DNA of 11,749 nt from Fragilaria radians (GCA_900642245.1 CAAAJI010000197.1:106220-117968); one strand, 5' to 3'; shown: positions 1 through 8,290, numbered from the stretch's first letter. Program-made: numbers and translations. Notes: generated from the letters alone by a model not told the origin.

Positions 1-604
1 TGCTACAGCATCAACGAAGGGGGACGCTGAAAGTGCAGAAGCTCGGGATGATATTGCTGCATCCAATTACAATGATGTTTGTCGAGAATTGGCAATGAAT
101 CTAAGTCAAAAGCTGAATGAAAAGGAACGACTTGTCCAAGAGTTGGAATCGGAATTAGAACTCAAGGAATCTGAATTGGATCGCATGGGACAAATGATGG
201 TTCACCTCAACGCAAGACTCAAATTTTATGAAATACTCCACAATGAGGATAACAACCCGATTAACAACAACAATATCACCACCACCAACAACAGCAATTC
301 CATGAGACCTCCGTCACCCCGAAAGTCGATTCGTGATGCAGCATTACGATCTGTATCACCGCGAAAATCAATTTCTACTGGAAATAATAAAGTATCAACA
401 TTCACGGTCCCCACAACGCCAACATCTTCAACGTCTACTCGATCGGCAGCCATGCAACAATTTTCACCATCGTCATCACAACAACAACAGCAAATGAAAT
501 CGTTGGGTGGAGGAGGTATTCCACGTCAATCGACTCGACCGGAAACACCTCTCAGATTGACAGCAGCCCAACGTCTGGCCTACTTGCAACAATCCATGGA
601 ATGA
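1..604 (+). CDS. C-terminal part of a coiled-coil protein with a Ser/Pro-rich basic tail (5' end outside window)
   Basis: The frame is open from base 2 to the TGA at 602-604, about 200 codons, with no start that must be the real one, so the gene begins upstream of the window. From about residue 25 to 75 the sequence is a charged heptad-like helix (many E, K, L; for example LNEKERLVQELESELE), a typical coiled coil. Next come an Asn/Thr low-complexity stretch, two SPRKSI repeats about 16 residues apart, a Thr/Ser/Pro stretch, a short poly-Gln run and a final TPLRLTAAQRLAYLQQSME tail. SPRK motifs are basic Ser-Pro sites of the kind bound or phosphorylated in microtubule- or chromatin-associated proteins, so a cytoskeletal role (for example a kinesin tail) is possible but only inferred. 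I do not recognise the family. Coding is supported by the long open frame and the ordered domain layout. Confidence 0.8.
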   Translation, partial: ATASTKGDAESAEARDDIAASNYNDVCRELAMNLSQKLNEKERLVQELESELELKESELDRMGQMMVHLNARLKFYEILHNEDNNPINNNNITTTNNSNSMRPPSPRKSIRDAALRSVSPRKSISTGNNKVSTFTVPTTPTSSTSTRSAAMQQFSPSSSQQQQQMKSLGGGGIPRQSTRPETPLRLTAAQRLAYLQQSME

Positions 605-1308
605 GTATCATCCTCGAGGGGGGAGGGCAAAAATTCATGGCCGAATGAGGTAACCTTCTAATGATGAACACATGAATCAACAACTATAGCAACGTATCCC
701 TAAGTGATAATGTAAAAGTATGTCGATAGTACAATACTTTCTAATAATAATTACACTTCTAAACATTGATTGAAGAATTGTAACAAGATGCTAGCTGATT
801 GATACATGATAGACAGGAAAGAAGAGGTTGGTAAGGAAAGAGAGAATAACAATCACACCAAAGTCGTTGACAATATGGAATGCTTCTTTTTATCTCAAAA
901 TTATACAGATAAATCCAAGAATGCGGAACGTTACCAAAAATTATTTGGCATCTCTTCCAAAGGACGAAGCAGCTTATCGAAAGCCCAGCAATCAATCACT
1001 CTAAAGCAGCTAATGGAATCCATTAAAACATTGTTGTTTACTTTTTCATCGGCATTTTTCTAATCAATCCTCGCGGTTTGACATTCCTTAGCCGCCTACG
1101 TGTCTCTAACAAAAGGCGAAATTCCCCCGCTTAACACTTGTATCGCAACATATAGGATGATTTCCCATAAGTATAGACAACCGAATCTAGAATTAAGAGT
1201 GAAACTAAATAACTGTATGCTCTTGACCAAGGCGGTTGAATAAATACCTCGAAAGATGCTTTATTTTAATTTCACTGTGCATTTACTGTGGCTATTGAAG
1301 GAAGCTTT
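605..1308. other. Convergent 3' intergenic region
   Basis: Two genes point toward each other across this stretch, so it holds both 3' UTRs. A plus-strand open frame of 85 codons (806-1063) is present but has no recognisable domain and ends in a phenylalanine-rich stretch translated from T-rich DNA, so I do not call it a gene. No RNA gene was seen. Confidence 0.6.
1260..1265 (-). terminator. Possible AATAAA polyadenylation signal of the TM9SF gene
   Basis: On the minus strand these bases read AATAAA, about 44 bases past the TAG at 1309-1311. Position and orientation fit a 3'-end processing signal for the TM9SF transcript, but stramenopile signals are loosely conserved, so this is tentative. 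Confidence 0.35.
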
Positions 1309-3463
1309 CTAATCAACTTTTACGTTTTGGAAAATTGCACGCACAAACTGCGATGCAGCACCATGTCCCCAAAGTCCCGCATAAGATTCCCAATGCAATT
1401 GAAATTAAACTCATGTATCCGAAATAAAAGCTTGTCTGAAGGAATCCGTTCATCTGAGTCTTGAAAAGAAAGTAGTAAATTCCATACAAAAATACATATC
1501 CTGAAGTTGATGCACCAGAGAAGAAAGCAGTCCATTGCCAAAGGTAATTCTCAGCATTTAGGCAGAAATAAACCACAATAATTGATGTCATTCCCACGAC
1601 AATGGTGAGAATTCCATATACACCCAAGAGAAATCCGTAAACATGGTAGAATTTATAATTCCAAAGCGAAGTCAATACATAATAGAGCTCGATGAAAATC
1701 GATCCGAAGCAAAGTAATCCTGCAAGTGGAATTAACCCAGTAGGCTTTCCATACCATGGAACTTCTTCAGGAATTGGTCGTGGAATAGAGTTGACACGGC
1801 AAGGGAATTGAGCGCTGCCAAGTTTAACGTGTCGACCAAGAAGAGTTCCGAGGACGCAAAGAGGAACGCTGATAAATATCCAAATCAAAAACAACTTTAG
1901 AATGACCATAAATGGAATTGTGTTGATAGTTCCATACAAGAGAGAGATTGTATTCAAAACAATAAGCGTGGCTGTGACAACAATTGGAAGAAGAAAGACA
2001 GTCAAGCCCATTGTCGCTTGCCACATAGTCGTTTGCATAGCACCAGTAGTTTTCTTGGCAGTAGTAGGATAGTATTGCTTAAAAAAGTGACCGCTAGTAT
2101 AACCTGCAACAATACTAGAGAGCGAGTAACAAACCAAGATAGCGTGCATTACTTCGCCACGCTCTTCGTGAACTTCTCCATGTAGAGGTCCTAGTACGGC
2201 AAAGACGATAACGCCAAGAGTCAAAACGATTAGCTGCCAACCAGTCCCCAAAAGTGCAGAAAAGATTTGTAGGTGAGAAGGAGCTCTAAAGACATCGCCA
2301 TGGACTTGTTTCCAACCACTATCTTCTGATCCCTGGAGCGGCTTCCCTTCTTCATCGGTACCACCGGTATCAGCATCCTCTAAATCATGAACGAGTCCAT
2401 AGCGAGCGTAATCTTTCTTCAAAGTACGGAGAAGAATTAAAGCGACAAGGCCCATTAGGAACAATACCATCATGAAACTATTGAAGACTGAAAACCAATG
2501 AATAGGATGCTTGAAAAATTCGTGATCAAGATACCGATCAAATCTAGAATGAAATTCTTCTTCGGTCTTAACAAATTGCACAAACAATGTAAAGGTGAAT
2601 TGGGATCCTTCTTTAACTTCCTCCAATGACTTTGGGTCACTCGTTAAATCAACCTTCACTATTTGGTCCTTGTTATAACTGACAACAAGATTGCGAGATG
2701 TGTACACAAATGGTTTAAGTGTGGACGCTTCCGCATCGCTGACTTCGGATACATGATCTAATCGTTGCAAATCATCCTTTTCTTTTTTATCCACAGTTGC
2801 TGCACCCGAGGGGGGTAACATTTCTCCGACCATTCCCCACACAGGAAGGTCATCCAAATACATTTGATAGAACCATCGATGTTGGATTGCTTTCGCAAAT
2901 CGTGTCGCTTCTTGTGCGGTTAAAGCTTTGGTGGTGCATGATTCCGATTTAGGAGCCCCTTCAGGATCAAAAGTCACATCGTGGCCCGAGTGGCGTAGAG
3001 AATGACCACCCAATCGTTCTCCCAGCGAGTGAATTTTTAGTTCATTCCATTTACCCGTATCTTTCGCCTCTGGATGGTGTTTCGTGTCTGGAGCGCAATA
3101 TGGCAAGGTGTAGTACTCGTAAGCTTCTTGTGGATTCGCATAAGGACCAACCTGATCCATTCGTACACATCCAAATGAAAGAGAAAAGGTGGGAAACGGA
3201 ATGAGATCATTCTTTCAATTTATCATGATGAAATGGGAAAGCGGTACAGTAATAAAAGCAATGACTATACGTAGATTGGATACGAAACACACAGGACTGA
3301 TGACAAACTAGTACTTCGAATCGTCCACCATGAACGTTCATCATCTCTTTTACATTATTACCTTATTCACCCATAGCTCTACATGCTCTCCAAGTTTATA
3401 TCTATGATCGGCAATATCAGCTGAACAGATTCCAGCTACAATGAGGAAGGACAGGAATCTCAT
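1309..3463 (-). CDS. TM9SF3: Transmembrane 9 superfamily protein (nonaspanin/EMP70, TM9SF3-like), two exons, frameshifted near its 3' end
   Basis: Join exon 1 (3463-3362) and exon 2 (3151-1309). Exon 1 encodes a signal peptide (MRFLSFLIVAGICSA, cleavage likely after A15) and the start of the lumenal domain, ending ...LWVNK. Exon 2 continues with the family hallmark VGPYANPQEAYEYY and LPYC. Further landmarks are the WYQMYLDDLPVWGMVGE lumenal motif, KKDYARY, GWKQVHGDVFR, FPCRVNSIPRPIPE and LNAENYLWQWTAF. Nine hydrophobic spans follow the lumenal domain, at about residues 255-276, 337-356, 369-386, 414-433, 448-471, 506-528, 537-563, 573-597 and 608-629. Length is about 646 residues, normal for the family. 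The DYARY and GWKQVHGDVFR motifs match TM9SF3 better than TM9SF1/2/4, so the symbol is a closest-member guess. Family members act in Golgi/endosomal sorting of membrane proteins. As read, the frame ends at TGA 1315-1313 with a non-family Cys-rich tail; the conserved tail lies in the next frame, ending at TAG 1311-1309 (see findings). Confidence 0.93.
3152..3361 (-). other. Spliceosomal intron of the TM9SF gene (phase 0)
   Basis: On the minus strand the exon ends ...AAT AAG and the intron opens with GTAATA. It closes with GGATCAG after a pyrimidine-rich run (TTTCCCACCTTTTCTCTTTC). Splicing joins NK to VGPY, which is exactly the order found in other TM9SF proteins. A start at the ATG at 3160-3158, inside the intron, would give a protein without a signal peptide and with three extra residues (MDQ), so I prefer the spliced model. 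Confidence 0.88.
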
Positions 3464-4121
3464 TTTACGTCCCCAAAACGATGAGCGCTCTAAATGACAG
3501 TAGGGAATTGTAAATTTCATTGGTTTGTACTGGTCCTCGACAACAACAGTAAAAACCTAGTCAGAAAACGAACGCCTACTGGGACCTCGAGTATTTATGT
3601 TGCTGGTATGATTGGCAACTAGGATTAAATAATACGCTCATGTTTACTGATAAGATTACCTGCTCATAATTAAATTTGACTAGTGATTGCGACTAGTCAT
3701 TGGCTTGTATCTCATGTCAGAGTTGTCGCACATTTGTTTCAACTTAATTATGAATTTAATTCCATTGACACTGACTTATCTTTATATCTTGCATAAGCTA
3801 CAGTCTATCTTTTCGTGTCTTTGAAAAATTCAGACCGGATTGTGCTTGTATCAATCTATTAGGAAAGAGTCAAATTCAACTATTTTTGGTGTCAGTAAAT
3901 CATGTCTTTCCCTCAATTCTGTCAATAGGCAATTTTGGAAAGTGCCATATATACTTTCAGTATCTGGGAATAGGCTTGGCCATATAAGACAAGTGTAGTG
4001 GTCTTTTCACTTCGAGACATTCATGGATACAAGAGATCAAATTTGTTAGCAGTCTAGTTTATTTAACGATGCTAGAGGAATACATAGCATTCATCGTTTA
4101 ATGAAGAAGATCAATTCCTAA
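3464..4121. other. Upstream region of the TM9SF gene and 5' flank of the retroelement
   Basis: No convincing coding frame on either strand. On the minus strand there is a CCAAT motif (3523-3519) about 56 bases before the TM9SF start and a TATA-like CATAAATA (about 3599-3592); both are weak promoter candidates. Toward 4000 there is a plus-strand TATA-like run (about 3948-3954, atatata). I found no retroelement primer-binding site and no copy of the sequence that follows the 3' polypurine tract, so a 5' LTR was not located. Confidence 0.4.
3677..3699. repeat. Short inverted repeat (8-bp stem, 7-base loop)
   Basis: TGACTAGT (3677-3684) and ACTAGTCA (3692-3699) are perfect inverse copies around a 7-base loop. 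The inner ACTAGT is itself palindromic, so this can also be read as two copies of one site. Function unknown; it may be a protein-binding site upstream of the TM9SF gene. Confidence 0.6.
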
Positions 4122-4495
4122 AGCCCGTCGTTTGGTGTTACTCAAAAGATTATAACTCCTGATGGTTATGTGTTCAAATATCGGTTTCAAGGTGGATTAT
4201 TGTACCTTCCAATGGAGTATCCTACTGATGAAGAAATTGATATATTAATCCATGTAGAGATGACTTCCCCATTAAAGTGGAATCCAGATGAGTTACATGA
4301 TAGTGATGATGATGAGGAATGGTTCAAGGCAATTGAGACTATTGACCCTGATGCTATGGATTATGATGAATTCTACAGTGTCCATCCTTATGTTGGAGAT
4401 GGAATTATAGCTGGTGCAGAAGCTGAAGATTTGTTGTCGCAAATACAAAGTTGTAGGAAGAATCGTGATTGGAAAATGTGGGTGATGCCCTAACA
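4122..4495 (+). pseudogene. Copia pol fragment: segment preceding integrase
   Basis: Open from just after TAA 4119-4121 to TAA 4493-4495. It carries a PDGYVFKYRFQGGLLYL / PTDEEIDILIHVEMTSP / WNPDELHD series, which in diatom-type Copia polyproteins lies between protease and integrase (the usual form is P-T-D-E-E ... H-V ... T-S ... W-D-P-x-x-L-D). An acidic run (DSDDDEEW) follows. After about residue 105 the frame runs into sequence that belongs, in another frame, to the integrase C-terminal side, so this is the left side of an internal deletion. The first clean ATG is not a native start. Confidence 0.75.
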
Positions 4496-5494
4496 CTTTT
4501 GGTGTTAACTGAAGATATCCATATGGTGATTGCTCGTAGTGATGTAAGACCTGCTGATGACCCTCTTGATCCCAACTTGCGTGCTGATGTAAGACTTGTA
4601 CCAGCTGATGGGGAGAGTGAATCCAATATTGTTATGTCAACTGACGATAAGGTCCCTGTATTTACCCCTTCAAACAATATCGGACTTACATACCTAAGTG
4701 AACGTGAAGTAGATGCTTCTGTACACCGTGCCAAAATTGTGGAAGAAGTTTCTGATACCTTTGATATTGATGAAAATGGTGAACCTGTCAATGATGCCTG
4801 GAGACAGTATCGTGTTTCATTGGGTGGTCGTTCTTGTGAGGATATTTTAACCTACAACCAAATTTTAGCACATCTTGAGAAGCACCATCAAGATGATATC
4901 AAGCGTGAACTTCATAGTGAAAAGTTTTGGACTTTCAAGGAAATCTTAGATCATCGTAGAGTTGAAGGAAAGTTAATGGTTCTTGCTAAATGGGAATTTA
5001 ATTCCTGTACTTGAGATGACCCAGTTAATATTGCTGATTATGCTAAGAGAAATGATTTGATAGAAACCCCTGGATGGAAAAGATTTAGAAGATATGCTAA
5101 GAAGGAAAAGAAAATCAATTGTCTTTTAAAGCAAGTTCATTTGAGTGCTATGAGGCATAGACCTGGTAAAGTATTCAAGTTTGGTATTGAGATTCCACAT
5201 AACTTTGAAGATACTGAACGGCTTGATAATGAGAATGGGAATACATTATGGAGAGATGCACATGCTCTAGAAATGAAGCAACTCTCTGAATATAAGACAT
5301 TTAAATCCCTTGGTATTGGAGCTTCTATCCCAGATGGCTATGAGAAAATCAAAGTGAAAATTGTATATGATTGCAAACATGATTATCGAAGACGTGCAAG
5401 ATGTGTTGCTCGAGGTAATTTGACAAGGAATGTGGATCCTGAGTCGACCTATTCTTCTGTTGTATCCCTAAAGTCCCTCCGTACTATTATGTGA
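4469..5494 (+). pseudogene. Copia pol fragment: integrase C-terminal flank to reverse transcriptase N-terminus, with internal TGA
   Basis: One frame runs from 4469 to TGA 5492-5494, interrupted by an in-frame TGA at 5012-5014. It begins with an ENVGDALTLLVLTED stretch and a RSDVR.ADDP.DPNLR motif typical of the segment just after the integrase core, then a chromodomain-like linker (ILTYNQILAHLE). After the TGA come TPGWKRF and the RT N-terminal signature: W-x-D-A-x-x-x-E-M-x-Q-L, YKTF, GYEKIKVKIVYDCKHD, RRARCVARGNLT and STYSSVVSLKSLR. There is no native start or end in this piece; it is a slice of a larger polyprotein. Confidence 0.85.
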
Positions 5495-5496
5495 TT

Positions 5497-6086
5497 GGTG
5501 AATTAAATGGTCTCTCCATGTGTGCTGGTGATTTTGGATACTTTTATCCAAAACCTGTGAGAAAATTGCTTTTGTTGCTGGACCTGATTTTGGAGAATTT
5601 TCTGGACATACCTTGATTATCATCAAAGCTTTGCATGGTTTGAAGAGCTCTGGTGCTCGTTACCATGATTATTGGGCTGATGAAATGCATGAATAAGGAT
5701 GGTTTCCGTCAAAATGTGATCCAGATGTTTGGATGCATGATAAAGGTGATCACTATGAATATTTGGCTGTATGGGTTGATGATGTACTCTATGTTGGTAA
5801 AGACCCAAATGGATTCTTTGGATTGTTGAAAGATAAAGGATACATTGTGAAAGGTGTTGGTCCTCCTAGGTATCATCTTGGGGGAGATTTTATCCGTGTT
5901 ACTGAACCTGAAAATGTACTTACATGGGGATCCCATACATTTGTGAAGAAATGGTTATTGAAGTATGAGAAAATGTTTGGAGAAGCATTTCCTAAGATTG
6001 AAATTCATGCTCCTTTTGAACATGGTGATCATCCAGAATTAGATGAATCTCGTTTTGTACACCTGAAGAACAAGGTCATTATATGA
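5497..6086 (+). pseudogene. Copia reverse transcriptase fragment (catalytic core)
   Basis: The RT continues in two further frames. From 5497 a GELNGLSMCAGDFGY stretch carries the first catalytic Asp (codon 5530-5532). From 5559 another frame reads EKIAFVAGPDFGEF, HTLIIIKALHGLKSSGARYHDY, a TAA at 5694-5696, then CDPDVWMHDKGDHYEYLAVW and the catalytic VDD box (Asp codons 5778-5783) written W-V-D-D instead of the usual Y-V-D-D. GPPRYHLGGDFIR and ...MFGEAFPKIE follow. The frame is lost near 6060. All three catalytic Asp codons survive, but the stop and frame changes prevent a complete protein. Confidence 0.88.
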
Positions 6087-6844
6087 GTATGATTGGAGAT
6101 TTGCAGTGGGCAGTTTCCCTTGGACGTATAGATCTGTATGCAGCTACTTTGACTTTGAGTGGATTCCGTGCTGCACCACGTATTGGACATCTTGAAAATA
6201 CAAATCATGTATTCCGTTTTATTCGTAACTTCAAGAATACATCAATCAAGTTCAGAACTAAAAAGTGTGATCATTCTGCTTATTCCTATATAAAGCCTAA
6301 CTTTGGATATGTGTATCATCCATGTAAGGAAGAGATTCCTGATGATATTCCTACACCAAAAGGAAAGTCTATTCGGATCACAACATTTTATGATGCCAAC
6401 CTTCTATTTGACTATACTACTGGAAAGTCTGAAACTGGTATCATCCATCTTTACAATAAGACTCCTGTTGATTGGTATTCTTGCAAGAATAATCCCGTTG
6501 AATGTGCTACTTATTCTACTGAATACACATCTATGAAGATTGCGGTGGATTTTGCTAATCGTATTGAATTACGTTATCTAGGTTGTCAAATAGATGGTCC
6601 TACTCATTTATTTGGAGATAACAAGAGTGTTATTGATACTTCCATGTATCCCAGTTACCGTTTGAAGAAACGTGCCTGTCTATTGGCTTTTCATTTAGTC
6701 CGTGAAGCCATTGCTTGGGATATTGTTCGTGCATACCATATTGATGGAAAGGGAAATCCTGCAGATATCTTGACAAAGCATCGCAGTTCTCGTGAATGGT
6801 ATGAATTAATGAAGCCTCTTATTTTTTGGGCTTGGCGTGAGTGA
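6062..6844 (+). pseudogene. Copia pol C-terminus: RT thumb and RNase H fragment
   Basis: After the frame change near 6060 the reading resumes with SMIGDLQWAVSLGRIDLYAA and GFRAAPRIGHLE, the usual link from RT to RNase H, and runs uninterrupted to TGA 6842-6844. Counting from ATG 6083, the RNase H catalytic set appears intact: D104 (FYDAN), E147 (STEY), D179 (FGDNKSV) and D228 (NPADIL). The tail KHRSSREWYELMKPLIFW is the usual end of this Copia group, so TGA 6842 is probably the native pol terminator. This is the best-preserved part of the element. Confidence 0.88.
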
Positions 6845-6868
6845 TAACAAATTTGAAACTTCCATACT

Positions 6869-6882
6869 GAGGGGAGTGAGAA
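6869..6882 (+). promoter_or_regulatory. Polypurine tract (plus-strand primer site) of the Copia element
   Basis: GAGGGGAGTGAGAA lies 25 bases after the pol stop, the expected place for the primer of plus-strand DNA synthesis just before a 3' LTR. A TG at 6885-6886 could be the first two bases of that LTR, since Copia LTRs open with TG. The LTR end was not found, because there is no 5' copy to compare with. Confidence 0.75.
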
Positions 6883-6884
6883 TT

Positions 6885-7490
6885 TGCATCATACGGTTCA
6901 AGTACAATTGTACTAGCTATGTATTTCAGTACGTCAGTTTCTACTGATTTAGTGTTTAGGTCAGATTAGTAGTATTTTCAAGTAGATAGAGAAGAAAGTT
7001 TATAACTGTTTTGTGTTAATTGTCAAAGTTGAAGCAAATATCGAATAAGATGGTGCATTTGCTAATTTCCCAAGTAATGAAAAACCTACTATATTACAGC
7101 AAAAAGTTTATTTGTTCTTTCCTTATTTCATCGTACGACATTACATAAATAAATAGCAATTCATTAGCCGATTTTGGCACAACACAACATTTGGCTTTCA
7201 TGCCAAAATATGTATTATTCTTCCCAGATCAAGTATAATGTTTTTAGCTACATTATTTGGATCTGAAGTTATCAATCTCACAATATTCAAACATCATATT
7301 GATGTAAAATGCAACAATGAAATAGAGATAATGCTATAAAAAAATTATAAAGTAACTCATTTACTCTTCCATTATCATCGATTGTTTGTTCATCCATCCT
7401 TTGATTCTTCTATTCTCATCATTTTATTGTTTTCTTGCTCATTCAAATCATCCTTGTTTATAATTCCCCCCTTCCCCCTTTCTGCATTTT
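6885..7490 (+). other. AT-rich stretch containing the probable 3' LTR remnant
   Basis: No coding frame worth reporting. The first part is likely LTR sequence because it follows the polypurine tract, but its right border cannot be fixed. It holds a perfect 14-base palindrome (6901-6914, AGTACAATTGTACT), an inverted repeat (7171-7209) and a C-rich pyrimidine run (about 7463-7484). Confidence 0.45.
7171..7209. repeat. Inverted repeat, 9-bp stem with 21-base loop
   Basis: ATTTTGGCA (7171-7179) and TGCCAAAAT (7201-7209) are exact inverse copies. It lies in otherwise featureless AT-rich DNA. It could be a remnant of a small inverted-repeat element or chance. Confidence 0.5.
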
Positions 7491-7493
7491 GGT

Positions 7494-7622
7494 AGGGTTA
7501 CAGTTATGTGGCAGCTTTAACAAGAAATTTGTATACTGCTAGTTTGACAGCACAAACAACTATCATAGAGAACATTCTTCTACCAGTGATAGCAGACGAT
7601 AGTGGACTTGCTTTTGATACCA
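7494..7622 (+). pseudogene. Short coding-like fragment with a PVIADDSGL motif
   Basis: One plus-strand frame (GGT at 7495) is open for about 42 codons to TAG 7624-7626 and reads GYSYVAALTRNLYTASLTAQ, then IIENILLPVIADDSGLAFDT. The string P-V-I-A-D-D-S-G-L is the signature of HAM1/RdgB inosine-triphosphate pyrophosphatases, though a family member would have about a dozen more residues between the EN and the P, and a conserved G-G-x-P-G-x-x-S-A-R after it, which is missing here. The fragment is preceded by a pyrimidine tract and TTGGTAG and followed by CAG/GTAGCT, so it could be a stranded exon. It could instead be part of the decayed Copia element that follows, or chance. Confidence 0.3.
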
Positions 7623-7695
7623 GGTAGCTGACACTTTTACACCCGTAGTCCAATAGTCTGCAATTTGTATGTTACTGTCTACGGTACTTACCGAA

Positions 7696-8290
7696 GGATG
7701 GACTACTTGACAAGTATATTGCAAAAGCCTAGATGCACAATGAATGTTATGTCAAACGCCCAAAAAAACGTTTGAATCAGTATCAGGAGAGGATTGCATG
7801 TTGCATCTACGAAAAAGTCGTGGCAGTCTCCGGCAGGCTCCCCGAATCTTTTACAACAAAATTAAACTGGGATTGCTTGAAAGTGGAAAGATTCAAAGTC
7901 AAATATATCCATTCTTACTCTTGAAATCTGGAATAACTAGTGTCTTGTATGTTGATGACACAATCATTGTGCCTTTCAGTTATCTGATACGAATCAAGAG
8001 ATAGAGTTTCTTGGAGTACGAAGAGCACACATTACTTTCAAAATGAGGGAGAAGTGAGCGCCTTTCTTGGGATCCACATTAAGCAATTAGCACCAAACAA
8101 GTTTCAGCTCAGTCAAATCGGGTTAACTGATATTATATCATAGACAATGCAATTTCAGGACTGTGATACTCCTGCATCTACAGATACTTTACACGCTGAT
8201 CTAGATGGCCTGCATCCAGATGGTAGTATGATCTCTTTCATCTATTGAATTGCTTCTCGTGGGATATCAATTCATTACGTTCATCGATAC
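7696..8290 (+). mobile_element. Second Copia reverse transcriptase remnant, different lineage
   Basis: Fragments in several frames match the other common Copia RT form. RMDYLTSILQ (7695 onward) corresponds to the first catalytic Asp region. Next come ECYVKRPKK, then in the frame of 7744 GEDCMLHLRKSRGSLRQAPR, FYNKIKLGLLESG and VLYVDDTIIV with the YVDD Asp codons at 7954-7959. After TAG 8002-8004 the reading shifts to EIEFLGVRRAHITFK (from 7998), then to VSAFLGIHIKQL, KFQLSQIGLTDII (TAG 8141) and TPASTD.LHADLDG (TGA 8246). These correspond to the G-L-R-Q-A-P-R, Y-V-D-D, V-S-x-F-L-G-I and L-T-Q-x-G-L motifs of Ty1/copia RT. It lacks integrase and RNase H, and has at least three frame changes and three stops. 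It does not resemble the first element closely, so it is an independent insertion. Confidence 0.82.

Larger units (their letters stand above)
4122..6890 (+). mobile_element. Degenerate Copia-type (Ty1/copia, CoDi-like) LTR retrotransposon, 5' and internally deleted
   Basis: A series of plus-strand coding fragments in different frames follows the order of Copia pol: linker before integrase, integrase C-terminal flank, reverse transcriptase, RNase H, then a polypurine tract and probable 3' LTR start. Gag, protease and the integrase catalytic core are absent, and no 5' LTR is visible. At least two in-frame stops (TGA 5012, TAA 5694) and about four frame changes (near 4469, 5495, 5555 and 6060) show that it is dead. 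The fragments still read cleanly between breaks, so decay looks moderate rather than ancient. Codon and motif style resemble Copia elements known from diatom genomes; that placement rests on recalled family features, not a search. Confidence 0.88.

Noticed and set aside
806..1063. 85-codon plus-strand open frame between two convergent genes
   Set aside because: No domain, unremarkable composition, a Phe-rich end from T-rich DNA, and a position inside the expected 3' UTRs.
1313..1370. Programmed ribosomal frameshift at the end of the TM9SF gene
   Set aside because: No slippery heptamer with a downstream structure was seen, and such a mechanism is not known for this family; a homopolymer indel is simpler.
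7463..7484. C-rich pyrimidine run considered as a minus-strand polypurine tract of another LTR element
   Set aside because: No minus-strand pol remains lie next to it; it fits equally well as a splice-acceptor pyrimidine tract or simple sequence.
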